Shown here: piece by piece, positions 37,262 through 51,119 of the stretch
Layout of the letters: each line of letters begins with the position of its first letter
Numbering within the stretch: position 1 is the stretch's first letter
Origin: Siderastrea siderea
Taxonomy: Eukaryota > Cnidaria > Anthozoa > Scleractinia > Rhizangiidae
Direction of reading: 5' to 3'
Assembly (NCBI GenBank): GCA_964030785.1
Contig: OZ034971.1
Location: 13,113,079 to 13,177,078, forward strand
Length of the DNA stretch: 64,000 bases
Notes under the pieces: model-generated
Told to the model about the DNA's origin: nothing
Databases searched by the model: none
Seen by the model: only the letters and a program-made list of their open reading frames with translations
Position numbers and translations under genes: made by a program

Positions 37262-37995
37262 TCATAATTCGGTAAATTGTGATCGTTCGGGTGAGGGTAG
37301 TCCTGAGAATGACTGTTTGAGGTGACATTGCCTGATGTTTCGACAACCTGAGCGGAAGTCATCATCAGAGTCAAGTGAACTGTGAATCGTCAGTAGATGT
37401 TAGGAGGGGTTTGAACGTCCGCCTGACTGAACACAAACGAGCGACTAGAAATGATGATATTAACAATCACATTGTTGAGCACCATTTAAAAACAAACCAC
37501 AGAATCGACTGGGACTCTGCTGAATGCGTTACCTACAGTACGGACTACTATCAACGAATCCGGCTCTGGAAAGCTGGTTTACTAACTTAGAACAAACACC
37601 ACTGAACCGTTGCCAACAGCTACCTGCACCTTACAAACGACTGATTGCTGACAACAACAAGACAGACAAACAATAGACAAACCGACTTATTTGACTAACA
37701 ATAGACCAACGGACCTTTGACTAACAAAAAACGGATCGAAACGCACCAATCACGTTTAACAGTCGTCACAACCAATAACATCACGGCTTGACTGACAGTC
37801 GACCAATAACATCACGAGATCGTCGACCAATCAGGACAACGACCAGAGACTTATAACATCTACTGACGATTCACAGTTCACTTGACTCTGATGATGACTT
37901 CCGCTTAGGTTGTCGAAACGTCAGTCAGTGTCACCTCAAACAGTCCTTCTCAGGACTACACTCACCCGGACGATCACAATTTACCGAATTATGAT
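37262..37995. mobile_element. Penelope-like remnant with GIY-YIG piece and inverted arms
   Basis: LNVRLTEHKRATRNDDINNH and IDWDSAECVTYS (37375-37590) match the GIY-YIG endonuclease end of Penelope-like elements. Arms at about 37262-37392 and 37860-37995 are inverted copies, each with CTGATGA...GTCGAAAC (37337-37368 minus, 37888-37919 plus). Confidence 0.7.
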
Positions 37996-38343
37996 ATGAC
38001 TCCTGGGTTCAAACCGTTTACAGTTTTACATCTGGCATTTCATAACACAGCAACCATTACTTAACAACATTTTCAAGGAACCACCCCTAATATCGTACAA
38101 AAGAGGGCGTTCCCTTAAAGATATACTCGTGAGAGCAAAACTCTAGAAAGGCTAAAACACACGCACAGGAGTTACGCAGGCCTGTAACTCTTTTAGACAC
38201 TAAAAAGAGGATCACAAATCAAAACTGCAGATAAAACGCGCGTGGAAGTCGTGCAGACCCAGCACTCTTTTTAAGAATGTTTGTACCTATCCGGCGGGTC
38301 CCGTCCCTCACAGTAACAAGACTATCATGTAAAAATACATCAA

Positions 38344-38436
38344 CTAGTAAAGAAAGAGAAGAGGAGAACTAGTAAAGAGAACTAGCAAAGAGGAGAACTA
38401 GTAAACTAGTAAAGAGGAGAACTAGTCAAGAGAAGT
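38344..38436. repeat. GAACTAGTAAAGAG short tandem repeat
   Basis: About five imperfect copies of a 14-17 bp unit (GAGGAGAACTAGTAAA). Confidence 0.75.
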
Positions 38437-38439
38437 TTT

Positions 38440-40530
38440 TTCATTTCCTGCCTTACTCTACTCCTAAAAGGCACTCTTTTGTCTAGGGAGAAGCTTCAAG
38501 GAAAATAAAGTGACCGCGCACATATGGTTTGAGGAACCGGCACCAAACACGCAAAGACCGAAAACCGCGTGATAACGTTATTATTTTCCGCAACCGCGCG
38601 ATAATTTCTTAACCGCAAACCGCCACATTATTACGAATGTAACCGCCAACCGACACTCAAAATTGGCTTAAACCGTCAAACCGCCAGAGTATAATAGACC
38701 CTCCTGACTGGTGAAAACTGTTAAACAGCAACAGATAAGAAGAAATACAACAAAAACAAGCGCGACCTTCAAAGATTTTAACTGGTCACTGTTCGCAATT
38801 CAGCCGCCATTTAAACTGTAAATTGTGAATGTTTTGATGCTAGCCTGTTTGTCTCCCAGGTTCAGTGTAAGAAAGAGGGAAACTTACGCAGCGCGTGAAC
38901 AACATTGCGAGTAGTACTACAGGGAGATGGAATGACCGCTTAAGCGCCCACTCTTTCCAGTAACATATATCTGCGGTGGAAACCCCGGTTAAATCTTTGA
39001 TCTGGCCTCAAACGGGTTACAAACAACTGTTCGTCATTACGGAGTGGCTGGATTAAGGGGTATGCAACTTACCGAGCCGGCATTTATTTCAGCCAAATAA
39101 CTTGGACCTTTCAAAGAGGAGACCGTACTAACCACAGGCGCGCAGCGAGAAAACTGAAGTCTGATAATACTAAAAATGACATTTTCCGTTTTCTCAAATT
39201 GTTTCAGGGCATTTTGAAAGGATACTTGTAAAGCTAACACAAGTTGCTCTGCGGTTCGTATTCTTCAGTTGCCAAAAATTTGAGTGGTGCAAAACTTTAG
39301 GGGACAGGGTCTTGTCTTCTTGTCTTGTCTTCTTTCTGGGCTGTTGCTGGCTTGCCGAAAACCCTACGTGAACCTATTTCGCACTCTACACCACGATTTT
39401 GTCTCCCCAAAGACAAAACGTAACAATTGTACCAGAGGTGCCATTCATCTAAGAACACTTAAGTTTATCATCACCACTACACCCGAATTTCTGAGGCGGT
39501 CAAGGCTTTCCGAACGGTCATTCCACCGAAACGATCCGTTGGGTGCCCTGTGATTAAAGGGAAGACTACAAGGCGGGATATAACATTATATTTAACTTTT
39601 CTTGCCTCTTTTCTCTTTCTTAATTCTTCTATTTATTTAGTCACTGTCTTCATGTACCCCATTTTCTTTGATTCACACATTTCTGACTGCTTGGACATGG
39701 AGAGAAACTGGAGGGAATTTTCCCCTTCGTTTTTCCCACTCATCAGCCTTAACGTGTTCATTTATCCAATTTAACACGTTAATTCTAAGGAAAACTTTTA
39801 TTGAATGAAAGTAAACAATAAAATATCTGCGATCAGGTTATGATCAACTCCTTTTTAATTTTACAAACCAATTAGATAAGGGGCATATCTTCTCAGCCGA
39901 AATTTCTTGTTAATTTAGAGATCAAGATCCTGATAGATTGTGATAGCAAGTTTTCGAGCCTGAACAAGAGCCAGAGAAATTGCCTAAACTGCATTCTCTG
40001 TGAGGTGTTCTGCATTCTTGAAAGGAAACCGTTTGCCCAAATTGTTGAATTTTCGTTATGAAGTGTTTCTTCAACAGCCGGACGTAATCTTATGTGGACG
40101 TGACTTGCGTTTTTATTGGCCATGTCATCAATTAATGTGATATGGACCGCATTCAGGGATTAACTTATGTGGGTAGTACAAATATTCCCAGACAAGCAGC
40201 TGAGTTTTCATTGAGCTGTTATTGTAACACAAAGGCCTTAAAAACGTGCGCTAAAACACACAGCGAACAGCGACCCCTCTGAAGTTGCTCGTAATCACGA
40301 ACAGAAAGAAGGTACTCAGGTGCGCATAGCACACGGCTGATGACGCTTTACTGGAATTTATAAGAGCGGGATTGGACGTTAGCTTGTGAAGGCAGCACTA
40401 TCAGCGGCTATCGATCATTAAAAAAAATCATCTTACAGGCTATACTCAAACTATGAATGAAAGGTGGTTACAGCCAAGAAATGAATAAAGGGGTTAGTTT
40501 CTAGGGAAACTGTAGTGCTGCATAGGTGGG
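38440..40530. other. Host non-coding
   Basis: Only short ORFs without recognisable families. I see no RNA gene. Confidence 0.4.
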
Positions 40531-40569
40531 GAAGTGAAACACAAAAATTTGGTTTTATCAACTGGGTCG

Positions 40570-40640
40570 ATACCGTTAAAAAAACCCGACGTTTCGAGCG
40601 CTAGCCCTTCGTCAGAGCGATTTGCTCTCTTGGACACAGC
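40570..40640 (-). mobile_element. Penelope-like terminal segment with hammerhead-like core
   Basis: On minus: CTGACGA, then GGGC/GCTC stem, then GAAACGTCGGG (40591-40615), a sequence typical of Penelope-like element ends. Confidence 0.5.
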
Positions 40641-41799
40641 CAAGGCCGGTTTGTCACTTCCCCATTACCTGAGCCCATTTATGAAGGGATTGCTATTTCT
40701 AAGTTTTCATCCCAGCTATGGGAGATCTAACCATCTGCGGAAATTATGGCAAAGGAAGACACTCGCCTGGTTTGCAATTATTTTAAGACCCCGCATGTTG
40801 ATATCCTTGTCATCGTGCGTATAAATTAATGTATGGTTCTTTTCGGAATTAAGGAATAAACGAAATTAAGTGACATTTTTACTCCCGGATTCTTTTTCGA
40901 GACAAAACTGTCACTACAAATTTAACTTCGGATATTTGATCAATTTATCTCCAATTTATCATTAAATTTCGCAATTTATTTGCGGTCTTAACCCAATATT
41001 CGCAAATCTTGCTCGCGGTGTCTTGGTAAAAATATTGCCTTTTGTTCATTGATCCACTTAAATATAAGCTTCGTTCATAGATTTGCATTTGCTTTGGTAG
41101 TAAAAACATTTCGAAAGCTGTAGGAAATGATTTATAAGGCTCACCCTGAAGCAACTGCGGCATTATGGAGGGAACATAACTACGCAGAATATTGGACAAA
41201 GTCGAAGATGGGTCACGTCCAACGCAGTGTTTGGTGTTCGATCGTTAAACTGAAACTTTAGGTCGATATTTATCCCGTAATTAGTAGAATGTGACCACGT
41301 GAGTGGGTGAAGCCACAATTGTTAACAATATTTTTAAGAAGGGTTGTTGGTCATGTGGAACGCACAAAAATTCCTTGCGAGTTGTTACAACTGTTATGTT
41401 TGAAAAATTTAACCTGAGAAGCGGGTTTAAGATTTCGGATTTATAAACCGTTTTACAGTCCACCCAGCCCCGTAAAAAAAAAACTGATATACCAGTTGTG
41501 GTGAAAAAGTATGATAAGCTGGGATTCAACGAACTGAAATCTCAAGCTGTTCATTTTCGTGACCTTTAAAATCGGCGTGGAACCGAGCGATACGAGGCGT
41601 GCTTTGGTCGCGTTTGGTACTCGGATATGGTTGGTCGAAAAGGTGAAAGGGCGTATCATTTTAGTCTAGCTTGTATACAGCCAGTATAAAACAAACTAAA
41701 AATTAGCAAGTTCAAGGACATGTCCGATAGAGACTAAGTTCGAACTTTCTTAAAATATCCAAATTCCCAAACAGCGCCAAAAGAATAAACTAACCAATA

Positions 41800-42135
41800 C
41801 CAGTTCATTTCGATGGTCACAGTACAATACGGAGAACATTCCGAGACTCAGAAGTTAGAACCACCTCTCACTTCGTAATAAACATTACCACAGGAAAGTA
41901 CTGCTTAGTAGGCTTTGATTTGAATGGTCACACTTCAGGAGTTCATCCACAGACTCAAAAGTCAATACCGTGCACCTCATACAGCGTAATGAACAATACC
42001 ACAGGAAAGTATTGCTCAATAGCTCTCATTTGAATGACTGGCACGCTTTAGATTTCAACCACAGACTCAAACGTTAGCACCACCTTGTACAGCGTAATCA
42101 CAACAGCACCACAGGAAAGTCAGAGCTGATCCAAA
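41800..42135. repeat. Imperfect tandem repeat of about 100 bp
   Basis: ACCACAGGAAAGTA, then TTTGAATG and CCACAGACTCAAA recur around 41888, 41988 and 42108, with another partial copy near 42655. No coding content. Confidence 0.6.
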
Positions 42136-42779
42136 GGTGAGGTTAAGAGGGTTGCACCCCTCCGCCCTCATTTGACCATTTTTATTTTAATTGACAAAGC
42201 CTTAAAACTGGTAAAACCACAGCGACAAGACGTTGAAAGTTGCTGAATCTTAAGTAGACCTGGATCAGTAAAACACTTGAAGTAAAAAAGGGGCTACTAC
42301 TCCTAAAGAAGGTTTGACTTGTAAACCGAATATCGGGGAATTTTTATATTTCATATCGTTTTTACTTTATATATCCAAATGTTCTGTATTCGTCTTCTGC
42401 GTCTTTCTTTTACTGCCATAAGGATCAGTCTTACCGTATATTTTTTATTTGTCTTTCCCTTAGACTATTTCAAGCGTCATTGTTTGATTAACTAGAGTAG
42501 AAAAGTAAGCAGAAAAACCTACTTTTGCCCCTTCTAAAAAAATCCGTACTTTACAATCTGCTCTTTCACAAGTTACTGGAAAAATTTACCTCCAGAGTTC
42601 AGACCCCCTAGGTCCAGGAACGTTTGCCTTCCCCACTGGATCCACCCCTGAAGGTACTGCTCAATAGCTTTCTTTTGAATGGTCACACTTAAGGATTTCA
42701 CCAAAGAAAAGTGCTGTTCTGGGTTTAGTAAAAGTTGAGAAAAAGCGAAACTAGACAGAGGCATTGTACGCATGTTTAT

Positions 42780-44100
42780 TTGTAATGGCCAGCTCAAACA
42801 CGATTGACATCGCTAGTTCAGCAGTCAGAGCAGTAACATTTCGTTTTCTATGGTCAAAAATGCTTTGTCATTATCAATCCATCATTCTCAAACAAACAAC
42901 ATTGGCAGTCTACGTCAGCATTCTTTTTTCTAGTTCACACAATTATCTAATTCAGAATGAAAGTTAATTAAAAATATTCCCTATTGTTATTTGTGGAAGG
43001 GCGGACTAAATTTCAATAGGAAGGTCGAAAGGTTAGTGGTTCTAGGCTAGGCCCGTTTCTCCAAAACTCCTGAGAATTTATTGGGCCCCATAAGTACTTT
43101 GTCGAATCTGCTTTTATGAATTGGTAGTACTTACTAGCCAAACTTACCAATATTTCCAATAAAATTTTAGGGATTGTAAAATTCAGCATTCAAAATGAAT
43201 AAAAATCCAATCTGTGTTAAAGAATATTGACATGAAACAGTTTTCAGACCTGTTTTCTGCATCATTGCAGAAACATTACCTGGCTACTTCGAGCAAGATT
43301 TGTGACACAGTTTTCTCTATAGTCTTTTAGCAGGCTAGCACAGAAATAATCGGTAACCAAGATATGAAAATTTGTTAGGTGGAATAATGAGTAACAATAC
43401 TGTTACGAATATTATTATTATTATCTGGCCCGCCCTTAGATATGAGAAATCGTGCGCTCTCACCGCTGTTTGGCGCCATTACTATACGCCATCAACTCAT
43501 ATCCTACTAGAGGTCACTTAACGATGAAGACAACGTTGTTTTTTTGTTCTAGAACTATCACCAGCTATTTCAGCTATTTTTATTTGTGTTTGAATTACAT
43601 TAATGACATGTGATTAATTACGCTGTGTACATTCAATACCAACCCGTAAACACGTTGGAAAACTATAAATAATATACATCAATAAAAATGGTTAATCCTT
43701 TTGCTCGCCTTGTCATTTCGCGAAATTGATCTACTTTTGCGCTAAAACTAGGTCTCCTTTGTTGACAACAGTAAGAGTGAATCTCGTATCATGTGATATA
43801 AAGTAAACTAAGATTTACCCTCGGAATTTCGCCAAAGCCTACCCCGGCCAACTTTACGGACTTTGATTTGTTGAAATGATCTTAGCGCGCGTTCATTGGC
43901 TGGTAATTAAACTCTAATCATCAGTGATAGTACCATATTCTGTTTGAATCCTTTGTTATTAATAAGGAATGGGCACATCACTCCGGTCTCCGCAAGAAAC
44001 CACTAGACCGACTGTACATGTCAGAAACCATTAGACAAAACGCAACTTCTTGGCGAGAAATGGTATGATTTATTACTCATTACATTCCTTCCCATACCTT
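42780..44100. other. Host non-coding
   Basis: I see no supported gene or RNA here; short ORFs only. Confidence 0.4.
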
Positions 44101-44167
44101 AATGAACCCTGAAAAAAACCGCGATGACAACCCCCAAAACAACGAAAAAACTGGTCATAAGGTAACA

Positions 44168-44914
44168 TTACAATCCAGAAAAAGCTTGAGAAAACTCTTG
44201 CAGCTCATTCCACTTAGTATACACATCAAGAGCAGCAGCTGCCGGACCAGCTGGATTCAAAACTTCCTTCAATTCCTTCAATTTAATGTAGTGCAACGCC
44301 GGGGTTTTCCAGCCGACATGGTCCATAATTTCATGTAAACTTGCTTTGGAGAGAGCAAGAGAAACAGCAGCCCCACTTCTGAAGCCATGCAAAGTTAATC
44401 TCCTTTCAGGCTTGAAATGAGAGGCTAACTGTTTTACGTACTCGTCTAATCTTGATTGGGCAGCCGAAGAATTAAACTTGTCGGCAGTAATGCACTTCCC
44501 TTTGGACAATGAACGAAACAAAAACCCCTTAGTAACATCAATTACTAGTAAATTACAAATCTTAATGTAAACTTCAATACCCAAAACTGGACAAATTAAC
44601 TTATTGACAGCTCTCTTTAAGGCAAAAACATTCTGATCACCTTGGCGCAATGTCTTCGACCAAACATGATTGAAGAGGAAACCTGTGTTGTCTGGAAAAC
44701 ATAAAATTTCCTGTGTTTTAACAAGAGCCAAATCCGCAGCGCGATCTCCCGAAAAGAAAAGCGCCTTAAAAAAGGCTTGATCCCTTGCTAACATATAAAC
44801 TTGATGGGGCTCTAACATGGGTTTTAATAAACTGGTGAAAATATGTGAAGACAAAATCTCTACATCGGAAAGTAACAAAGGAGTTGCCTGAAGAGGCGTA
44901 ACTCTAGCTTGCAA
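44168..44914 (-). pseudogene. Tyrosine recombinase of the DIRS element
   Basis: C-terminal box with RRLTLHGFRSGAAVSLALS, EIMDHVGWKTPAL and the nucleophile region HYIKL. The upstream part of the ORF (to 45494, with the zinc ribbon) is in other frames, so the protein is broken. Confidence 0.7.
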
Positions 44915-45701
44915 CTGTTCAGCAGTAATGCTTGATAAATAAAATAATCCTTAACGTCCTTACTTGCGGCAGGATTACCGATACCGAGAACCGCATTCCA
45001 GTCTCCGACTCTATCATGGGTGGAGAAGATGGATGGAAGTTTTCCAATTACACTATCAACAGTCCCTCTTGGTAAATGCTTAGGACAATTACACGGAAGT
45101 CTTGCCTTTAAGGCCGAGAAACTTAGAGTGGCTTTTATGAACAACAGTGCGACCGTCCCCATCCTTCCAAACAACACATTTTACAATATCGATGGGAAGA
45201 GCCGAAGAGATGTTCTTGGGTCGCTGCAAATAGGAATTCAGACAATTCCAATTCCAACTCTGACTTCTGTTTAACATAGCTTGTGGCTTCCTTTTTCTGA
45301 GCTAAAATGTCCAGCCGGGCTTTAATTTCGCTTTCATCCACACTGCGCCGAAGCCTTTTCTTTGGAGGGACATCAGTTGTGACTGCGCGCCTCTTGTAAC
45401 CACAGTTTTGACAGAAATGGAAAACTTCGTCATTGGCGTAGGAACAAACTGGGCAGGCCACTTGAGGCTGAAAAAGCTTGGGAACTCTAGGCAAAGGCTA
45501 CAAAAGAGGCAACTAGAAAACAAAGAATACCATGAGTTGAACAAGTCGTAGCAGTTAATTGTGTACTCGAAAGACCCACAGTCCCACCGGAGAAGGGACG
45601 GGTCCGAAACCACCACCTTTTTGTGGATATAAAACCGCATGTACGTCTCCCTTCCTACACAAAACAAACTGGTCTGACGCCGAGGAAACTACGATTGGCC
45701 A

Positions 45702-46822
45702 TCAGAAGGGTTTAACAGACAAATGAGGCACAACGATAGAGAAAGAAATTCCTGTAGGTAGAAGAAACTTAAGAGCTGGTCCAATGAGATTGAAAGGGGG
45801 AAAAACGTAAGGGTTCTCCTTCCTCTTCCAAGTCATGGGGTTTTGCGCAAACAAATTAACTCCCGCGGATTGAGGCGTGGGGAAAGGTGTAAAATGAGTT
45901 AGAGGAGAGCCATCGTAACCCGGCTGCGCGTTGGAATCCAAGGCCATGAGGTCGTGAATGACTTGTCTCCCCTCCAAACGCTTTTTGGATTCACTTCCAA
46001 CTCTGAAGAGATAACCTAGAATCCGAGGGTGAAAGGCGTCTCGAGGGATGATCGGCAATATTTGCCTTTGAAGGTGCTTTGTGCAAAGTTAGTTGAATAT
46101 TGCGCTCGGAAACCAAATGGAACACATCTTTAGTTGCGGCAGTCAGCTGTGGGCTTCTACCCCCTTCTCTAGACCATGTATCCAAAAGAATTTGGCTGTC
46201 AACATTGACGTCCACTCTGATAGATAATGCGGGTGGATGGCTGAAGGACGGACTTGGCTAGACCCAGAAAATATCCTAGATCAACAAGAAGGTAACAAAC
46301 AATATATATCGCAGCTCGAGCGGCCTCAAAGCTAAAGTCGCGATCTCTTTCGATAGGAGGAACTGACCAACGCCCGTCGCGAGATACCAATTCACCATTG
46401 AGCCCGTCATCAATGTAGAGAGAACAGGGGATGCCTAAATCCCGAATGAAACTAGATACAGCAAGCCCCGTCGAATGGTAAATGAACGCAGATTCCTTCC
46501 AGCCAAAAGGTAAGGTAGCGTTGACCAACCACCAGCCTCCCCATTCCATGCCAAAAAATTTTCTTGATCCTTCTGTTAATAGAATATGGTCACATCCTGA
46601 TTTATCATCACATTTCATGAGGAAAGACTCTTTGTATGCGTAACGGGTAACATCTACTAACTTATCCAGAGAGAAAGGCTGATCTCTCATCCAGTTATTT
46701 AGAAATCTGGCATCTTGGCACAAACGGGGCCTCGATGGTTCAACTGTAAAGGGGAGCACAATGTACCAGGGACCGCGTGAGGGGTGGGCTGAGGGGGCTT
46801 TTAGTTCCCCCCCCCCCACCAC
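45702..46822 (-). pseudogene. DIRS reverse transcriptase/RNase H remnant
   Basis: The RT part includes RPRLCQDARFLNNWM, FFGMEWGGWWL and the YIDD catalytic box. The RNase H part follows in shifted frames to 45702. The 5' end is cut at a poly-C tract near 46808-46818. Confidence 0.75.
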
Positions 46823-47997
46823 TTTTAGGTGCCAAAAAAATAATTAATAAAATAAATAAAAATTAAATTAATTCATTAGTTAGTGGTTAGTCTCAGGGTT
46901 AACCAGTACTTGCCAAACAGTAACAGAATAGAAAAAAACGGAGTACTCCGCCCACGAGACTTCAAATCGCCTTGCTCCCATTTGGCTTATTTAGCTGAAC
47001 TGAAATTCACGTGCCCTCTAAGGAACTGTATCTTGAAGAAATGAAATGAAGATATGACATCGCAGTTGTACTTTCATTTGTTTTCCGCAGTTCACATCAT
47101 TTTCATTTTTTGAATCTTGAAGAGTTTGAACCTGCTCAGATTTTAATTGCAATCGACTGAAGTTGACATTCTCGCTATCGTTTGGCCTCTAACTGTCGTG
47201 AACTCTCATTGACTCCCTTCTGCTCTTAAACAGTATGAATTTTTGTCAACTCCCGTTTTTGTCTGGCCCGGCATTACGAACATGCAGTCTGTCTCCAGAT
47301 AGGATTATCGGCAACAGCGTGCTTTGATATTTGCTGAAAATCAACGTTACTTCTTCAAGCTTCTCTATATGCATGTAAACTTTGCAACTAGGATAACTGC
47401 GGAAAGTTTGGCCGAAAGATCTCTGTCGCTCCTAACGATGAGAAATAAGGCATTCACGCAGCAGCCATGACATACCAACACACTGACTTTGGTGAAATAA
47501 ATAAGTTCATGATACTCAGCTCAGCTTTCTTAGATGGCCTTCTGTAATATGACGACAGGTTTGCCGCTTGTACAAGTCTTAAGAAAAATGTTTTTGAGTT
47601 TGAGATCTTAAATGGGAATACGTCATGATTTGCACCTCGCCGGATACGACTTAAATGTGTGTAGAGATGCAAGAACAGGGTCAGGAGCATTGTTTTGCAA
47701 CTATCCTGGCTATTCCAGATCCGGTTTAAGAAGAACAGAATATCCAGAACACTGAATCCCTAAAAGAACGCGATTTTTCCTATTCTGATAAACCAAAACA
47801 TTCCAAGCATTCCGTTCTTTTTGTTATCGTTAATACATTACTGAGGGAAGAGAATAGTGTCCATACAGAGAAAACACTAACTGTATATTGTGTTCTATTC
47901 CGGATTAGACCACCAAAACGTGTCCTAAGTATTAACATTATTAATCACTGGTTAGTTCGATGTTTGAAAACCTTAGTTTAGCTTCGATCATTTACTA

Positions 47998-48008
47998 GAC
48001 AGACAGGC

Positions 48009-48063
<55 letters not shown>

Positions 48064-48073
48064 GACAGACAGC
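47998..48073. repeat. (CAGA)n microsatellite
   Basis: About 19 near-perfect GACA units. Confidence 0.95.
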
Positions 48074-48210
48074 CTTTATTTCAACACGATTAAAATTAAA
48101 GCTCTGCAGCTCGTGGGGTCGTGCAAAATAATAAAAACCAATAAAAACTAAAATTAAACTTTATACAAAAGATATACACAGTAAAATCCTTGTTCCTATT
48201 TTAAAATCCC

Positions 48211-48450
48211 CTATATATAATTAAAATCCGTACATCTAAAATTGGCCGTTGTTACTGAAGTTTCCTTAAAAGTTAACTCCTTGAACATATCGATCGAGCG
48301 GATTTTCTTTGCCAAGTCCTTATAGTTCGTATCCGCGAATTCCTTGTCCCGAGGACTAATAGCATTCCACAGTATTGGGCCTCTATGAGCGATGGCGTTT
48401 TTACCGCAATTAGTGTTAAAGCGTGGCAGTAATAGATCTATATACTTCAA
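48211..48450 (-). pseudogene. LINE reverse-transcriptase 3' remnant
   Basis: NTNCGKNAIAHRGPILWNAI matches the C-terminal end of LINE RT proteins. The ORF is truncated upstream. Confidence 0.55.
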
Positions 48451-48620
48451 TCAATTTCTATTGTGCGTGGTCCATGTGTTTCCATGTTCCAATTTATACT
48501 GCACATGTTCTATATGATGGGTAATAACCGACAACTTTTACTGACACGCTTGGCCGCTCTAGATGCATTGTTAGTCACTATAAAGAAAAAATTTCGCGTG
48601 AGGCTGCCCCCCCCCCCCTA

Positions 48621-49052
48621 TCATACCCCGATCGAGTTAGCTTCCACCCCCCACTTTAAAATAGCCCGCGCGGCCCCTGGAGCAGGAGTCTCCGAAGGTC
48701 GGGGTAGAGGCGGTGCGGATCTCCGAACAGACTTATCGACCTTAGACATGACCTCCAGGACACGCTCTTGATGCTTGTCCCCCAAGAGAGTCGCCAAGTA
48801 CTTTCTGAACTTATCGGGTGAGGCTGAAGTTTTGTCTTTGAGGGCTTGAAAAACAGCTTGGAAATAAGGTAATTTGGCGTGGTTTGGCGAACGGGCCACC
48901 GCTTTAAGCTCAAACAAGACATCGAAAGCCACATCCTTGTCAAACGGGGGATTTTTTCTCACGAGGAGGGACAAGAGCTTGGACAAAACATCCTCCACCG
49001 ATTCTTCCTTTCCCTCTTCGAGCTTCTTAATTCGATCCCTCAAAACTTGCAA
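48621..49052 (-). CDS. 143-aa unknown protein, possible DIRS gag-like ORF
   Basis: Helical and Lys-rich (VEDVLSKLLSLLVRKNPPFD; KYLATLLGDKHQERVLEVMS), no named family. It is on the same strand as the DIRS element 1.8 kb upstream of its RT, so it could be its first ORF separated by insertions. The link is inference only. Confidence 0.35.
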   Translation of the reverse strand: MQVLRDRIKKLEEGKEESVEDVLSKLLSLLVRKNPPFDKDVAFDVLFELKAVARSPNHAKLPYFQAVFQALKDKTSASPDKFRKYLATLLGDKHQERVLEVMSKVDKSVRRSAPPLPRPSETPAPGAARAILKWGVEANSIGV

Positions 49053-49369
49053 TTGGACGTTGTCCTATAAAAAGGAATACTTGAGAATAAGAACCAGAAA
49101 AGAAAACAAGAACAAGTTCTGACCGCTTAAAAACCTTTGTCATGAGAAACAGGCATAAAACAATGGGTACTCGTGTTATCCAATAAGAAGCACACAAGGG
49201 AATCCTTCAATTAGACAAAAGAAAATAGCGTACATGTTGTGTTGGAATGAACAATGCCTGGCTAATAAAATTGTGAGACGCGACTAATAACCTGGCCGGG
49301 CGGCACAAACCTAACCACAGGCACGAGCAATACAACATTCCAAAAACACAATTAATACTGCCAAACCCG

Positions 49370-49635
49370 TAGACACAACAAATTCTTGGAAACAATCCGG
49401 CAGGCACAAAATTCTTGTAAACAAATCCGCAGGCACAAAAAATTTCTCGACTCCAAGCCCTCAGGCACAACATATTCTTGTAATCAAACCCGCAGGCACA
49501 ATAAATTCTTGCAAACAAAGGGCCGCAGGCGCAATACATTGTCGTAATGTATTTATAGCCCGCAGGCACAATAAAATCAAGTTATCAGAGCCCGCACGGA
49601 CAAAAAAGTTCTCCTAAACAAGGCCGCAGGGGGTC
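49370..49635. repeat. CCCGCAGGCACAA minisatellite, block 1
   Basis: Units of roughly 40-50 bp built on GCAGGCACAATAAATTCT; the same family as block 2. Confidence 0.8.
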
Positions 49636-49689
49636 CGCCAGCAGGACGAGTTACGGCTGGTGAGTTATTGCGGTGAGGTAACCTCAGAG

Positions 49690-49790
49690 TGAGTTGCAAA
49701 ATCCTGAATTTCAATATTTTGCGGGCATGAACTTGAATTTTCAATATTTTGCCGACAAAATCTTGAATTTCAATATTTTGCAATGATGTT
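49690..49790. repeat. AATCTTGAATTTCAATATTTTGC minisatellite, copy 1
   Basis: Three or four units; the same family as 50700-51065. Confidence 0.7.
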
Positions 49791-50699
49791 ACAAAAACTT
49801 AACAGGCCAAACTTGACTTCTGTTGGTCAAGATTGATGGAGGAAAAAAGCATCTTAAACCAAGACGGATTAATTTGCCCGTACATATTGGCATACACAAA
49901 CACGCGGTCGTCAGACTTGCTAAAAACAGGAGGAAAGATATAAAGCTCCCAGACACGAAACTCTCAGTTTCAAGAGGGGCTTACTCACACATGTTTGAAT
50001 AAAGCAGAGTTCAGCCACCTATTACATGTTGCATAGCTAGAAAGAAGCTACAACTTCAGTTTCATGACGAAAAGGGCCTATAGATCACACTCCGTGATGC
50101 GAAAGACAACATCCTGCAACAGAATTATACAAATAAGCCGGGCCCGGCGTTACAAACATCAGCAGGGAAATTAACTGATCGGGTCGAAGATAATATTTCA
50201 GATCCTTTACTGTCACAAATACAAAGATGAGAGGCTGAAAAAACTCTATCAAGTTCCTAAACGAGCCAGATTCAAAGTACCTAATATGCCGATAGCGGCA
50301 TAGAAACCACATTTAGTCGCTTAACAAACGATCAGAGGTCAAATTTAACTGAGAATAACAAACAGTGCGCTTGAGCCACAAGAATCCACCGGTTATTAGA
50401 AAATTGATCAGATATGACGTAGAGATCAAAGTCTTAAAAAATGCGACGCCTAAGTTGTAACGGCTTAATTCAGTCACCACAGAAAAATCCTCCAAACTAA
50501 ACCCACTACAAAAACACAAGAAGCAAAATTGGTCAAAAGACCGAGATAAGGCGCGGCAAACAAAGACGTGAAGTAGGAGTCGCGTAGGCCTTCCAACCCC
50601 ATTTTATAAGCGTACTCGTTAGAGCAAAACTTTGAAGGTCAACGTTTTATCAATCTTGACCGATAGGAGTCGTGTTTGGCCTGTCACTAGTTTTTGTAA

Positions 50700-51065
50700 C
50701 ATCAAATTCAAAATTTTGCCGGAAAAACCTTGAATTTCCCGGCAAAGTACGGAATTTTCAATATTTTGCAGGCAGAATCATGAATTTCAAGATTATGCCG
50801 GCATAATCTTGAAAATTCAAGATTGTGCGGGCATAATCTTGAATTTCAACATTTTGCCGGCAAAATCATGAATTTTCAATATTTTGCCGGCAGAATCTTG
50901 AAAACTCAAGATTATGCCGGCAAAATCTTGAAATTCAAGATTTTGCCGGCAAAATGTTGAATTTTCAATATCTTATCGTCAGAATCTTGAAAATTCAAGA
51001 TTCTGCCAGCAAAATCTTGAAATTCAAGATTATGCCCGCAGAATCTTGAATTTTCAATATTTTGC
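50700..51065. repeat. Palindromic minisatellite (CTTGAATTTCAAGATT, GCCGGC)
   Basis: About twelve units of roughly 29 bp alternate AATCTTGAATTTC-type and GCCGGCA-type segments, with CTTGAATTTCAAG locally self-complementary. It is flanked by minisatellite blocks on both sides. Confidence 0.85.
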
Positions 51066-51119
51066 AACTCACCGGAATTAACTCGCCACCTTACTCACTA
51101 TTGCTAACTCACCCCTTTG

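Larger units (their letters stand above)
44168..46822 (-). mobile_element. DIRS-type (tyrosine-recombinase) retrotransposon, decayed
   Basis: Order on minus: reverse transcriptase (46822-46199) with a catalytic-type YIDDGLNG; RNase H region (46215-45702) with DLMALDSNAQPG and ENPYVFPPFNLIG; a zinc-ribbon stretch CPVCSYANDEVFHFCQNCG (about 45459-45403); tyrosine recombinase (44914-44168) with HGFRSGAAVS and HYIKL. Frameshifts interrupt RNase H and the recombinase ORF. The recombinase replaces an integrase in this class. Confidence 0.8.
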